From Bacteroidota bacterium (GTDB lineage Bacteria; Bacteroidota; Bacteroidia; B-17B0; Aurantibacillaceae): 49,814 nt of DNA. The translations under genes were made by a program, and so were the position numbers. This document shows, in pieces, positions 34,211 through 42,845 of this stretch. Position 1 is the stretch's first letter; each line of letters starts with the position of its first letter. The notes beneath the pieces are model-generated. The model saw nothing but the letters and a program-made list of their open reading frames with translations. It made no database searches and was not told the DNA's origin. Location of the stretch: NCBI GenBank assembly GCA_030681615.1, contig JAUXSA010000033.1:1-49814 (forward strand). The letters run 5' to 3'.

Positions 34211-35557
34211 CTATAGTGCAATCCGTAAACCAACATTTAGCAAAAGGCTATTTTCTTTTAATCTAAATGAAGATGAATTTATGATCAGGTTAGTTTCAGA
34301 AAGTGTAATAAAATACGCTGGTTTAAAGATCAAGCTCGCTTTTTTATTTAATCTGTAGCTTAATAAAATACCAGGCATAAGCCCTGCACTTATACGATTT
34401 TCTTCTTTAAAATAATCACCCTCTTTAAAAGAAGGTGGCGACAGATTGGCAGATGGTGGATTTGGGCCTCCGTTTACATATATCATAACATCTTTTCCAT
34501 AATCCATTGTATAACCATAATTATATTTGGTTGCACTTACATTAAATAATGCAAAAGTACCAAGGCTTAATTTATTTTTTTGAAGGAATTTATATTCTGC
34601 ACCAAGAGCAAAATTATACGATGCGTTTGAACGAATAATGTAATTTGTGTTTGCGTGTATGTAATACGTGGTATCTATGTTTGCGCTTGTAGGACCGCTA
34701 GTAATGCTAAGTACCTGTTTGGTAACTTTATTTTCAGTAACCGTATTGGTATAGTTAAAATTATTTCTGCTGTAAATAAATTGTCCGGTAACACTGAGTT
34801 TATTTCTTAAATGATAATTTATACCAATGCCTGCTAAATAATTTAAATTAGTATTATTTTGCTTATTATTATTTAGTTTAATAACCGTATGCGTTTGCTG
34901 TATCCCGCCAAACAGGTCAATGCTGATTAACGAAACGGGTTTTGGCAGATAATAATTGGGGTTAAAAGCAGGAGAAATCTCACTGTTTTTTTCAGTTGGT
35001 AAAAGTTTAAATGGCAAAAGAGGAAGTTGATCATAAATAACGGGCCCTTTTTCAAACACAGTTTCTGTGTCAATAAATTTATTCTGTTGTGAAACAATGC
35101 TTTCTGTGTTTTTGTTCGCATTGGCATTTGAACTTATTGAAACTTCTTTTTTAGTATTAGATGCAATAGTGTATGCCGCTAAAGCTTTTTGTTGTGCAAT
35201 ATTGGTAGTAATTTGTTTCGCGGAATTTTTTTTATTCTGCTTTCTTACAAAAGAATTGTTGTTTTCTTTTGAGCTAACAATTTCGACATTGGCTGTTTTT
35301 TTATTTTTTTGCGGAATGGATATTTGTTTTTCAGAAACATCTAAAGAATTTTTTGGAAAAAACGAAACAATAAAGATCAACGAAGAAATCAATAAAAAAG
35401 CAAGCGTTCCGTATAAAAAGAAAAACAGGCCTCTTCTTTTCTTTTCTTTTTGAGGTACAAAATACTTTATTTGTTCCCAGTTTTTGTTAATAACAAGCTC
35501 ATCAACTTCGGGTTCAAAGTTGAGGAATTTGTTTTTTATGGCTTCTTTATCATTCAT
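34211..35557 (-). CDS. Membrane partner of ECF sigma factor with barrel-like C-terminus
   Basis: A 448-residue protein. Residues 1-42 are cytoplasmic-like and charged (DELVINKNWEQIKYFVPQKEKKRRG). One membrane helix follows at about 43-68 (LFFFLYGTLAFLLISSLIFIVSFF), then a long Asn/Lys/Ser-rich linker to about 200. A beta-rich region from about 205 (LISIDLFGGIQQTHTVIKL, LAGIGINYHLRNKLSVTGQFIY) ends like an outer-membrane barrel (LLLNVGLRIAL). Its start overlaps the stop of the ECF sigma gene by four bases, so it is probably the cognate anti-sigma factor. The C-terminus resembles OmpA-like or PorT-like barrels, which is hard to reconcile with an inner-membrane helix unless it spans the periplasm. 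Confidence 0.8.
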   Translation of the reverse strand: MNDKEAIKNKFLNFEPEVDELVINKNWEQIKYFVPQKEKKRRGLFFFLYGTLAFLLISSLIFIVSFFPKNSLDVSEKQISIPQKNKKTANVEIVSSKENNNSFVRKQNKKNSAKQITTNIAQQKALAAYTIASNTKKEVSISSNANANKNTESIVSQQNKFIDTETVFEKGPVIYDQLPLLPFKLLPTEKNSEISPAFNPNYYLPKPVSLISIDLFGGIQQTHTVIKLNNNKQNNTNLNYLAGIGINYHLRNKLSVTGQFIYSRNNFNYTNTVTENKVTKQVLSITSGPTSANIDTTYYIHANTNYIIRSNASYNFALGAEYKFLQKNKLSLGTFALFNVSATKYNYGYTMDYGKDVMIYVNGGPNPPSANLSPPSFKEGDYFKEENRISAGLMPGILLSYRLNKKASLIFKPAYFITLSETNLIINSSSFRLKENSLLLNVGLRIAL

Positions 35558-36105
35558 ACGGCCTGTTGTTTATGAGATACCTTTAAAAGATTTTTTAAAT
35601 ATGCTTTTGCTTTAAAAAGCTGCGATTTTGAAGTGCCAACGCCAATGTTAAGCAGTTCCGAAATTTCCTGGTGCGAATAACCATCAATATAAAATAAATT
35701 AATTACCACTCTATATCCTTCGGGCAATTGATTTAGTAAAGCCAGTATTTCTTTATTCGAAAATGATTCGAAAACAGAAGTAAAACTATCATCACCAACA
35801 TCTATCTCATCAGTAATGGCAACGTGCAGATCGAATTTTAAATTGCTTCTGTAGCTGTTAATGGCTGTGTTTTGCACAATGCGTTTCATCCAGCCTTCAA
35901 AAGAACCCGTGGTGTTAAATGACTCAATACTGTTAAAGATCTTTATGAATGAATCCTGCAATATATCTTCAGCCTCTGCCGTATCGCGGCTATACCTTAA
36001 GGCAATGCCTAAAAGTATTCTGTAATATTTTTTATACAGTACCTCAAAAGCCTTTTCATCTTTGGCTTTGCAACCTTTAATTATATCATTAAGGTGAATT
36101 TGCAT
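35554..36105 (-). CDS. ECF-type RNA polymerase sigma factor
   Basis: A 183-residue sigma-70 family protein containing only regions 2 and 4. Region 2 is at about 20-90 (FEVLYKKYYRILLGIALRYSRD, EDILQDSFIKIFNSI, FEGWMKRIVQNTAINSYR). Region 4 is at about 125-180 (LLNQLPEGYRVVINLFYIDGYSHQEISELLNIGVGTSKSQLFKAKAYLK). It directs RNA polymerase to stress or envelope genes when released by its partner. It is the first gene of a two-gene unit, with a four-base overlap with the membrane partner. Confidence 0.95.
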   Translation of the reverse strand: MQIHLNDIIKGCKAKDEKAFEVLYKKYYRILLGIALRYSRDTAEAEDILQDSFIKIFNSIESFNTTGSFEGWMKRIVQNTAINSYRSNLKFDLHVAITDEIDVGDDSFTSVFESFSNKEILALLNQLPEGYRVVINLFYIDGYSHQEISELLNIGVGTSKSQLFKAKAYLKNLLKVSHKQQAV

Positions 36106-36157
36106 TAGGTTGAATAATTCAAAAAGCGTACCGTTTTTAAAGATCTAAGTATATTTG

Positions 36158-37039
36158 TTAGTCTTTTACGAATTTTTTATAAGCTTGTTTACCATCGTCT
36201 AATTGCATTTTAACAATATAAGCGCCCGGTAAAAGTCCTTCAAGGTATATTTTTCCTTCTGTATTTTGAATATCAAAAGACACTAATACTTCTTTGCCTA
36301 AAAGATCATATACTTTTATACCGGTAAAAGAAATTGCTGTTTTTATAGTTAATACTTCTTTTGCAGGATTTGGATAAAATGCTGTGATCATTTTTTTAGA
36401 ATGATCTTTAATGCCATTTGGATTTGCACAGTTAATATTTACCGCAGCATAAGCATAACAGGTATCGTTGGGTGTATTCATATCCCACTGGTTTACCTGT
36501 ATTATGTAATTACCACAGGCGGGATATGTATGTGTGTATGAGTTTGTAGTTGGCGAGCCATCACCATAGTTGTAGTTTGTAAATAATTCGGGAATAGCCG
36601 CCCCGGCCCAAACAGTAACTGAGTTAACAGATAAAGAAACACTTGGTGTGTTAAGAACACAATGTGTTGATGAAGGAGGATTTAACGTAATGGTAAATAC
36701 CTGCACATTAGGCAGTGGGCCGCATAATGCCGGAGAATTATAAGTAAGAGACAATGTGTAGCTAGTTGTAACTGTTACTGGTGAGCAGCAATGAAGGATA
36801 GTTTTGCCAATTCCGTTTGTGCCATCTTGGAAATGCCACTGATAATAACTGTCAGGGTCGTTAGGAACACTATTATTGGTGGTTATTGAGTAACAGCCAT
36901 AAGTGTTTGGAATGGGCGTAATAGTTACAAGTGGCACACATGGATTTACAAGTGTAAATGTTGATGCCGGATTTAGGGCAAGGGCACTCTTAACTAAGAA
37001 CAAGCTAAGCGTAAAAAAAAGTAGTTTTATAGTTTTCAT
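36158..37039 (-). CDS. T9SS-secreted protein with PKD-like domain
   Basis: A 293-residue protein. The signal peptide is MKTIKLLFFTLSLFLVKSALA; I start at the ATG at 37039 because upstream in-frame codons give an implausible extra N-terminus. Two beta-sandwich segments follow. The second carries the PKD signature FTNYNYGDGSPTTNSYTHTYPACGNYIIQV (about 155-185), with many Cys that may form disulfides. The last 80 residues are a T9SS type A sorting domain (FYPNPAKEVLTIKT... GAYIVKMQLDDG...YKKFVKD). It has no catalytic domain, so it is probably a surface or adhesive protein. Confidence 0.9.
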   Translation of the reverse strand: MKTIKLLFFTLSLFLVKSALALNPASTFTLVNPCVPLVTITPIPNTYGCYSITTNNSVPNDPDSYYQWHFQDGTNGIGKTILHCCSPVTVTTSYTLSLTYNSPALCGPLPNVQVFTITLNPPSSTHCVLNTPSVSLSVNSVTVWAGAAIPELFTNYNYGDGSPTTNSYTHTYPACGNYIIQVNQWDMNTPNDTCYAYAAVNINCANPNGIKDHSKKMITAFYPNPAKEVLTIKTAISFTGIKVYDLLGKEVLVSFDIQNTEGKIYLEGLLPGAYIVKMQLDDGKQAYKKFVKD

Positions 37040-37195
37040 AATATAGATTTTATGGTTTCTATATATAAGACATAATAGTTTGAGAAAAGGTTGCCTGGGG
37101 AAAAAGATCAAAATGCGATGACTCAGAAAAAAATGTCGATAATAAGTAAGAATAAACTTAATATTATACAATAGTTTTTAGAAATTTACGGTGCA

Positions 37196-37900
37196 TCACA
37201 TAAAACACTCATAAAAACCATTGTAGCTCTGGCAACAAGACTTTTTATATAGCGAATCGTAATCTTCTTTTGCTATTTTTGAAACAATCGATTCAATTTC
37301 ATGTTTTGATTTATCGTAACCTACTCCGATAATGGATAAAATTTCATTTACAACAGAGGCGGGATGAAAATGTGTAAGTTCAGGATCTAAACTTAAATCA
37401 ATCGATACCATATTTTTTATAGTATCATTTGTTAAATTAGGATGAATCCTAGTAAATAATAAATCAAAAGCTAAAAGCCATGATTCAATTTCCATAATAC
37501 TATAGAAAAATTTAATTTTTTGAGGTTGTTTTGCTTTAATAAGAGAATCAGAGGAGCCTTTGATAAATTCTGCTATTAATTTTGAGTCAATTGCATTAGA
37601 ATATTTTTTATACCTTGTAGAATACATATCTCTTAATCCTATAATTTGATCATAATTAGCCTCATATAATTTTTCCTCTCGTAAAAGTATTTGGCTTAAA
37701 ACAGCTTCGTCATTTGCTACGTTTATGATCCAAAAATGGTTTTCAGCATTTGGACATGGATAGTTATATTCAGCATAAATTAGTTGGTTGGCACAAAGCG
37801 TATTACATATTATATCTACATCATAGTCGTATTTTATTTTTAAAAATTCTCGAACAAAAATTAATTCTGTTTGACCTTCAACAAAAATAGCCGTTTTCAT
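37196..37900 (-). CDS. TOPRIM/DUF4276-like protein paired with AAA ATPase
   Basis: A 234-residue protein. It opens with IFVEGQTELIFVREFLK, the acidic VEG-TE motif (Glu8, Glu12) of TOPRIM-like folds. It continues with GLRDMYS (Asp91), and IMEIESWLLAFD (Glu137, Glu139), which matches the E-x-E-WLLA block of DUF4276/RloB-like proteins. These acidic residues could bind metal in a nuclease active site, although the classic DxD is reduced to one Asp. Two Cys near the end (SCCQS) are unusual. The ATG overlaps the TGA-type end of the AAA gene by four bases (37897-37900), so the two are translationally coupled. It is a likely effector of a two-gene defence module; the family call is by motif only. Confidence 0.75.
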   Translation of the reverse strand: MKTAIFVEGQTELIFVREFLKIKYDYDVDIICNTLCANQLIYAEYNYPCPNAENHFWIINVANDEAVLSQILLREEKLYEANYDQIIGLRDMYSTRYKKYSNAIDSKLIAEFIKGSSDSLIKAKQPQKIKFFYSIMEIESWLLAFDLLFTRIHPNLTNDTIKNMVSIDLSLDPELTHFHPASVVNEILSIIGVGYDKSKHEIESIVSKIAKEDYDSLYKKSCCQSYNGFYECFM

Positions 37901-38991
37901 ATTTCGCTTGATTCAGAATCAATAAAATCAGATGAAAAGAAATCAAAATTCATGAGGCCGGAAAAATCAAACTTCTTAAATAAACTAGCATTTGAAACTA
38001 TATTATATGATTTGACAATGTTTTGTTTTCTCCTCAAAACGTTCCAATACGCTGTATCAACAGAATTCATTAAAAAATAATCATTTGTAGTTGCAACAAG
38101 TTGTGTGTCTAAAGTAGCTAAATATGCGAAAATCGTTTTGCCAAGCATAGATGATCTTTCATAATCTAATCCTTCACATAAATCATCGATTACCAAAGTT
38201 TTTAATTTATTTTGTTCCTGATTGTATTTAATGAATATTAATAATGATAGCGCACGGTACATTCCCTGTGAAATAGATGATTCAATTAACCCTTGAGTTA
38301 AGTATTTCTCTCTGATTATAATCTCTTTTTTTTCTTTATTTAAATTTGGCACAACATCTTCCAGCTCATAGCCTAAGCTATTAAACATTGTAATTATTTC
38401 ATTCTTTCCATCGGTCGATAATAAATTAACCATTTCCCCAATACTCAATTGAGAACTTATTGTTTTATCTCTTTCTTGAGATTGATTATCGAAATTTAAT
38501 GAAGCATGAAGGTGTCCGAAATTAAAGTATTGTAATGATTCTGCCCATGTAACAATTTCTTCAAAGAAAGGATACTCATTAACATCCCTTCTCGAATGTA
38601 GAGTTAATTTTTTATCAGGAGGATGGATGGTTTGAATTCTATTTTCTAGAAAAGAATATATTTTTGCTTCATTTCCATACCTTTCTAAAAGCACAATGCT
38701 ATTATTCGTCGTAATCTTTTCATATATTCTTAGACCAGTACCACATTTTATTTGATAGCAAAGTTCCCCATACGATTCGGATCTAAAATAAAAAATAAAA
38801 TGTGCGTTTATAAGCTGGCTGTGTAAAATAGCTTGAGAAAATAATTTTATGACCCTCAAAGCACGAGATTTTCCCGTCGAGTTTTTTCCAACAAGTAAAT
38901 TTAAATTATTCAGATAAATATCATCTATGATCCATTCATCTTTATAGCCAACTTCTTTTGTTAAGTGACATGAATATTTAATAATTTGCAT
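37897..38991 (-). CDS. AAA (AAA_21/OLD-like) ATPase of a two-gene module
   Basis: A 364-residue SMC/ABC-like ATPase. Walker A is GKNSTGKS at 35-42 (LNNLNLLVGKNSTGKSRAL). A variable middle region (about 60-220) has no recognisable domain. A signature-like ISQGMYRALSLLIFIKY is near 240, Walker B TLVIDDLCEGLD near 265-275, and a switch segment QLVATTNDYFLM near 300. This is the architecture of the ATPases in OLD-, RloA- and PARIS-type systems, which sense invaders and control a TOPRIM partner. The partner overlaps its end by four bases. Base composition looks more AT-rich than in neighbouring housekeeping genes. No integrase or tRNA is next to it. Confidence 0.85.
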   Translation of the reverse strand: MQIIKYSCHLTKEVGYKDEWIIDDIYLNNLNLLVGKNSTGKSRALRVIKLFSQAILHSQLINAHFIFYFRSESYGELCYQIKCGTGLRIYEKITTNNSIVLLERYGNEAKIYSFLENRIQTIHPPDKKLTLHSRRDVNEYPFFEEIVTWAESLQYFNFGHLHASLNFDNQSQERDKTISSQLSIGEMVNLLSTDGKNEIITMFNSLGYELEDVVPNLNKEKKEIIIREKYLTQGLIESSISQGMYRALSLLIFIKYNQEQNKLKTLVIDDLCEGLDYERSSMLGKTIFAYLATLDTQLVATTNDYFLMNSVDTAYWNVLRRKQNIVKSYNIVSNASLFKKFDFSGLMNFDFFSSDFIDSESSEI

Positions 38992-39007
38992 TACTTTAGT
39001 AATTTAT

Positions 39008-39025
39008 AATGTGAAAATACACATT
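39008..39025. other. Inverted repeat AATGTG-N6-CACATT in divergent promoter region
   Basis: A perfect 6+6 inverted repeat sits between the divergent AAA ATPase gene and the YdeI/OmdA-like gene, 17-34 bases before the ATPase ATG. It could be an operator or a chance palindrome in AT-rich DNA. No TAnnTTTG box is visible on either strand here. Confidence 0.3.
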
Positions 39026-39059
39026 TTTTTAATCTATTTAGTAATTGTATAGCTTAAAC

Positions 39060-39563
39060 ATGCATTCCTTCAAAGCCATTATTCAAAAATTTTCAAGCAA
39101 GGGCGAAAAAACCGGCTGGACCTTTGTGGATATTCCACAGGATATTTTATTGAAGTTAAAGCGGCCTGATAAAAAAGAGTTTCGTGTTAAAGGCATTATT
39201 GATGATGTGAAGTTTGACCGTATGGCCACGTATCCTATTGGCGAAGGAAATTATATTATTGCCATTAATGCCGAGCTGCGAAAAAAATTAGGAAAAAAAG
39301 AAGGCGCTATGGTTTCTTTAAAAATAGAATTAGATAAAAGCGCGCCGCTTCAGTCTGAAGAATTAATGGAGGCGTTAAACGACGATAAGATCGCTAAAAA
39401 ACAATTTGATTCGTTATTATTATCGCATCGCAATTATTTTCACCGCTATGTTTATACTGCTAAAGGAATTGATACCAAAGCGGGGCGAATTGTAAATATC
39501 ATAAACGCCATGTATAAAAAACAAGATTTTGGCGAGATGATAAGAAGCCTGAAAAAGAAATAG
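39060..39563 (+). CDS. DUF1905/YdeI-OmdA family protein
   Basis: A 167-residue soluble protein. The N-terminal DUF1905-type barrel (about 1-100) reads GWTFVDIPQDILLKLKRPDKKEFRVKGIIDD and YPIGEGNYIIAINAELRKKLGKKEGAMVSLKI. The C-terminal helical part has the OmdA-type pattern (LMEALNDDKIAKKQFDSLLLSHRNYFHRYVYTAKGIDTKAGRI). OmdA relatives are linked to bacteriocin protection, but their biochemistry is not known. I use the ATG at 39060; an in-frame TTG 15 bases upstream is less likely. It converges with the next gene with a three-base gap. Confidence 0.85.
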   Translation: MHSFKAIIQKFSSKGEKTGWTFVDIPQDILLKLKRPDKKEFRVKGIIDDVKFDRMATYPIGEGNYIIAINAELRKKLGKKEGAMVSLKIELDKSAPLQSEELMEALNDDKIAKKQFDSLLLSHRNYFHRYVYTAKGIDTKAGRIVNIINAMYKKQDFGEMIRSLKKK

Positions 39564-39566
39564 ATT

Positions 39567-40073
39567 TTATTTTTTATTCTCGTCCAAAGTAAATTTCCAT
39601 TCTTTGGCAAACTTCATTTGCGCTGCCTGAATTTTATTATAGGCATTATCGTAATCTGCATCAAACTTAGTGGCAATTTCAGTGATCTTATCCAGATCCT
39701 GTTGTGTGATTTGCATACTGTCTTTAGACATGATCTCAACCATTTGTGTTCCTTCAACTGTTGCAATTGAATGTAGGGTTGTAAAATATTCATTGGCCAC
39801 GTCAATAAATTCTTTTTTATCTGCAAAAGGGCCTATCTTTTTACTTTCCTCTAAACTCTTAGTTGCTTTATCAACAAATAATTTATGACTGATCTTTAAT
39901 GAATCAATATTGTGACCATCTATCTGATCTAAAAATAAAGTATGCTCAATAGTTAAACCATCAATAATACCTGTAATATTATCATTATAAGTGATGGCTT
40001 CGTTTTGAGTTGGTCCACAAGAAACCATTATAGTTAATAAAAATGCACTTGCAAAAAGGAATAATTTTTTCAT
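39567..40073 (-). CDS. Predicted lipoprotein of unknown function
   Basis: A 168-residue protein with a lipoprotein signal (MKKLFLFASAFLLTIMVSCG, lipobox MVSC). The rest is alpha-helical and charged with no Cys (FLDQIDGHNIDSLKISHKLFVDKATKSLEESKKIG, ITEIATKFDADYDNAYNKIQAAQMKFAKEW), similar to small Bacteroidota helical-bundle lipoproteins. I start at the ATG at 40073; an upstream ATG would add 11 residues that disrupt the signal. It follows ahcY but is separated from it by a hairpin terminator, and has no clear promoter of its own. Confidence 0.8.
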   Translation of the reverse strand: MKKLFLFASAFLLTIMVSCGPTQNEAITYNDNITGIIDGLTIEHTLFLDQIDGHNIDSLKISHKLFVDKATKSLEESKKIGPFADKKEFIDVANEYFTTLHSIATVEGTQMVEIMSKDSMQITQQDLDKITEIATKFDADYDNAYNKIQAAQMKFAKEWKFTLDENKK

Positions 40074-40090
40074 GGTTGTTTTGGTTACTA

Positions 40091-40124
40091 AAAAAATGAT
40101 CCGCACTGTGGCGGATCATTTTTA
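40091..40124. terminator. Bidirectional hairpin terminator after ahcY
   Basis: A perfect 9-bp stem ATGATCCGC / GCGGATCAT (40096-40104 and 40111-40119) with loop ACTGTG is flanked by A-runs on the left and T-runs on the right, so it has a U-tract on both strands. For minus-strand ahcY it lies 22 bases past the stop codon. Confidence 0.9.
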
Positions 40125-40145
40125 AATTATTTATTTTTTTAAATT

Positions 40146-41462
40146 TTAGTATCTGTAAGCATCGCCTTTAAATGGCCCTTCAACTTTCACGCCAATATAA
40201 TCAGCCTGATCTTTGTTTAGCACATCTAATTCAACGCCAATTTTACCTAAGTGTAAACGGGCAACTTTTTCATCTAAAATTTTTGGTAACACGTAAACTT
40301 TTTTCTCGTAAGCTGCCGTGTTTGTCCATAATTCTAATTGCGCTAATGTTTGGTTTGTGAATGAATTACTCATTACAAAACTTGGGTGGCCTGTAGCACA
40401 ACCTAAGTTAACCAAACGGCCTTCGGCTAAAACAATAATGTTTTTTCCTTTAATGGTGTATTGATCAACTTGTGGTTTAATGGTGTCTTTAGTATCACCA
40501 TAAGTTTTGTTTAACCAAGCCATATCAATTTCAGTATCAAAGTGGCCAATGTTACAAACAATAGCACCATGTTTCATTGATTCGAAATGACGACCAACAA
40601 TAATATCTTTATTACCTGTAGTTGTAACTAATATATCTGCAATTTTTGCAGCGTTATCCATTTTCATTACCTGGTAACCATCCATTGCAGCTTGTAAAGC
40701 ACAAATAGGATCAATTTCAGTTACAATAACACGCACACCTTGCGATGAAAGCGATTGCGCTGAACCTTTACCCACATCACCATAACCTGCAACAACAGCA
40801 ATTTTACCTGCCATCATAATATCAGTAGCTCTACGGATAGCATCCACTAATGATTCGCGGCAACCGTACTTATTATCAAATTTAGATTTTGTAACCGAAT
40901 CGTTTACGTTAATAGCCGGTAACAATAAAGTACCTTTTGCCATACGCTCATATAAACGGTGAACACCTGTAGTTGTTTCTTCAGATAAACCTTTAATGCC
41001 TGCGGCTAATTCAGGGTATTGATCAAAAACCATATTCGTTAGATCGCCACCGTCATCTAAGATCATATTTAAAGGTTTGCGGTCTTCGCCAAACCATAAA
41101 GTTTGTTCAATACACCAGTCAAATTCCTCTGCTGTCATACCTTTCCAGGCATAAACCTGTATACCAGCCGCTGCAATTGCTGCTGCTGCATGATCTTGTG
41201 TTGAGAAGATATTACATGAACTCCAGGTAACTTCAGCGCCTAAAGCTGTTAATGTTTCAATTAAAACTGCTGTTTGAATGGTCATGTGCAAACAACCTGC
41301 AATACGAGCACCTTTTAATGGTTGAGATTTACCGTACTCTGCGCGCAATGCCATTAAGCCGGGCATTTCTTCTTCGGCTAATTTAATTTCTTTACGACCC
41401 CACTCTGCTAAAGACATATCTTTAACTTTGCTTTTTACGTACTTTGTTGCTGTAACTGGCAT
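40146..41462 (-). CDS. ahcY: Adenosylhomocysteinase
   Basis: A 438-residue enzyme that splits S-adenosylhomocysteine into adenosine and homocysteine and keeps methylation reactions running. Conserved blocks: [40 protein letters not shown], the NAD-binding [13 protein letters not shown] (about 235-247), [22 protein letters not shown] and C-terminal [30 protein letters not shown]...YRY. The full length is typical. It is monocistronic, with a consensus promoter and a strong terminator. No SAH riboswitch-like structure is apparent in the short leader. Confidence 0.98.
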   Translation of the reverse strand: MPVTATKYVKSKVKDMSLAEWGRKEIKLAEEEMPGLMALRAEYGKSQPLKGARIAGCLHMTIQTAVLIETLTALGAEVTWSSCNIFSTQDHAAAAIAAAGIQVYAWKGMTAEEFDWCIEQTLWFGEDRKPLNMILDDGGDLTNMVFDQYPELAAGIKGLSEETTTGVHRLYERMAKGTLLLPAINVNDSVTKSKFDNKYGCRESLVDAIRRATDIMMAGKIAVVAGYGDVGKGSAQSLSSQGVRVIVTEIDPICALQAAMDGYQVMKMDNAAKIADILVTTTGNKDIIVGRHFESMKHGAIVCNIGHFDTEIDMAWLNKTYGDTKDTIKPQVDQYTIKGKNIIVLAEGRLVNLGCATGHPSFVMSNSFTNQTLAQLELWTNTAAYEKKVYVLPKILDEKVARLHLGKIGVELDVLNKDQADYIGVKVEGPFKGDAYRY

Positions 41463-41500
41463 ATTATTTATGTTTTTAATTATTAATTTTTTAAGGAATA

Positions 41501-41531
41501 CAAAGATAAGTCATAAGTTTGTAATTCTCAA
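41501..41531 (-). promoter_or_regulatory. Consensus promoter of ahcY, TTG-N20-TATCTTTG
   Basis: On the minus strand TTG (complement of 41529-41531), exactly 20 bases and TATCTTTG (complement of 41501-41508) form the full Bacteroidota promoter. The predicted leader to the ATG at 41462 is about 33 bases. A plus-strand TAAGTTTG (41514-41521) lies inside it and could serve the divergent phosphopantetheinyl transferase gene, so the two promoters would overlap. Confidence 0.75.
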
Positions 41532-41541
41532 CTAATTATTT

Positions 41542-42114
41542 GTGATTAACATAAGAATTATAAGCCCTTTTATCCACCTTGGAATTTTAGATATGGCCGC
41601 ATTTTCGCAAAGCCGTTCAAACATACCAAAACGCGGGCTGGAGAAGGCCGGGAGCCAATTTTTATTGAAGGAAATGTTAAAAACAGAAGATTTTGAGCTA
41701 AATTATACGCCCGCGAACAAACCGTTTTTAAAGGCGAGAACCGAGCATATTTCCATTTCGCACTCGCATGATAAACTGGTTATTATTATTAATGAAAAAG
41801 AGAACACCGGCATTGATATTGAACTTATAAGAGATAAGGTTTTAAAGATCCAACATAAGTTCTTAAACCAACCCGAAGTAGAATTCGCGAAAAATAATGT
41901 AGAAAAATTAATTACTATTTGGGCCGCCAAAGAGGCCATGTATAAGGTTTACGGACTAAAAGAGCTGGACTTTAAATTAAATTTGTTTGTGGAGGAGTTT
42001 GATGGCGCTGTTATTTTTGGTAAAATTGATATTGGAAGTTTTAAAAAGCGCTACCAATTAGTGTGCGAAAATGTGGATGATTACAAAATGGTATACGTTT
42101 TAAATGAAGTTTAA
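41542..42114 (+). CDS. 4'-phosphopantetheinyl transferase family protein
   Basis: A 190-residue protein from a GTG at 41542; an ATG at 41593 would remove 17 residues. Family motifs: NKPFLKARTEHISISHSHDKLVIII (the substrate-binding SISHS region at about 70), TGIDIELI (metal-binding Asp/Glu) and IWAAKEAMYKVYGL (Trp-x-x-Lys-Glu block, about 130-143). It attaches phosphopantetheine from CoA to carrier proteins such as ACP. It resembles the Sfp/AcpT-like group rather than the short AcpS. The stop overlaps the start of the next gene by 11 bases, marking the head of a five-gene operon. Confidence 0.88.
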   Translation: MINIRIISPFIHLGILDMAAFSQSRSNIPKRGLEKAGSQFLLKEMLKTEDFELNYTPANKPFLKARTEHISISHSHDKLVIIINEKENTGIDIELIRDKVLKIQHKFLNQPEVEFAKNNVEKLITIWAAKEAMYKVYGLKELDFKLNLFVEEFDGAVIFGKIDIGSFKKRYQLVCENVDDYKMVYVLNEV

Positions 42115-42820
42115 AGAACTAATAAAAAAACTGGTGGCTTCTAAAAAGCCTTTATTGGCGGTACTTATAGACCCTGATAAATTTAACCCGGAGCTAATAC
42201 ATCTTGCCAATAAAAGCAAAGTAGCCTGTTTTTTAGTGGGCGGCAGCGAATTGCAAAAAGGCGATGTTACAAAAACTATTTTGACAATTAAAAAGATCTC
42301 TAAGATCCCGGTAATATTATTTCCCGGAAACGAAACGCAATTATCGAAGCATGCAGATGGGCTATTATTATTAAGTCTTTTATCCGGTAGAAACCCCGAT
42401 TACCTTATTAGTAAACACATTACAGCAGCTCCGCTCATTAAAAAAATGAAGCTGGCACATTTACCTACCGCTTATTTATTGATAGATGGAGGAGTAACCT
42501 CAACAACCGAAAGAGTTACCGGAACTTTGCCTTTAGATCCAAAAAACAAAACGTTTATTATTAATACTGCTATTGCTGCCCAACAATTAGGCTTTAGGGC
42601 CATTTACCTGGAGGCCGGAAGTGGCGCCAAAACAAGTGTTGCAGCACCTTTAATTAAAAGTATAAAAAAAGAAATTACCTTACCCCTTATTGTTGGTGGC
42701 GGTATTGATTCGAGGAGAAAAACCGAAGAAATAATAAAAGCCGGGGCAAATATGATCGTAATTGGTAACGCATTGGAAAAAAATGTATTTTTATTAACTG
42801 AAATAAATAAGTGTTTTTAA
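42104..42820 (+). CDS. Geranylgeranylglyceryl/heptaprenylglyceryl phosphate synthase
   Basis: A 238-residue TIM-barrel enzyme of the GGGP/PcrB family, which joins a polyprenyl diphosphate to glycerol-1-phosphate, the first step of archaeal-type ether lipids. Motifs: AVLIDPDKF (metal site, about 20), FLVGGSELQKGDV, LFPGNETQLS, TAYLLIDGGVTSTTERV, AIYLEAGSGAK (phosphate binding), LIVGGGIDSRRKTEEIIKAGANMIVIGNALEKN. The length and the inserted segment after residue 125 fit the group II Bacteroidota enzymes rather than short Bacillus PcrB. The lipid product in Bacteroidota is unclear. It overlaps the phosphopantetheinyl transferase gene. Confidence 0.93.
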   Translation: MKFKELIKKLVASKKPLLAVLIDPDKFNPELIHLANKSKVACFLVGGSELQKGDVTKTILTIKKISKIPVILFPGNETQLSKHADGLLLLSLLSGRNPDYLISKHITAAPLIKKMKLAHLPTAYLLIDGGVTSTTERVTGTLPLDPKNKTFIINTAIAAQQLGFRAIYLEAGSGAKTSVAAPLIKSIKKEITLPLIVGGGIDSRRKTEEIIKAGANMIVIGNALEKNVFLLTEINKCF

Positions 42821-42845
42821 TATTTAAAGGTTAGGGTTTAGTAAT

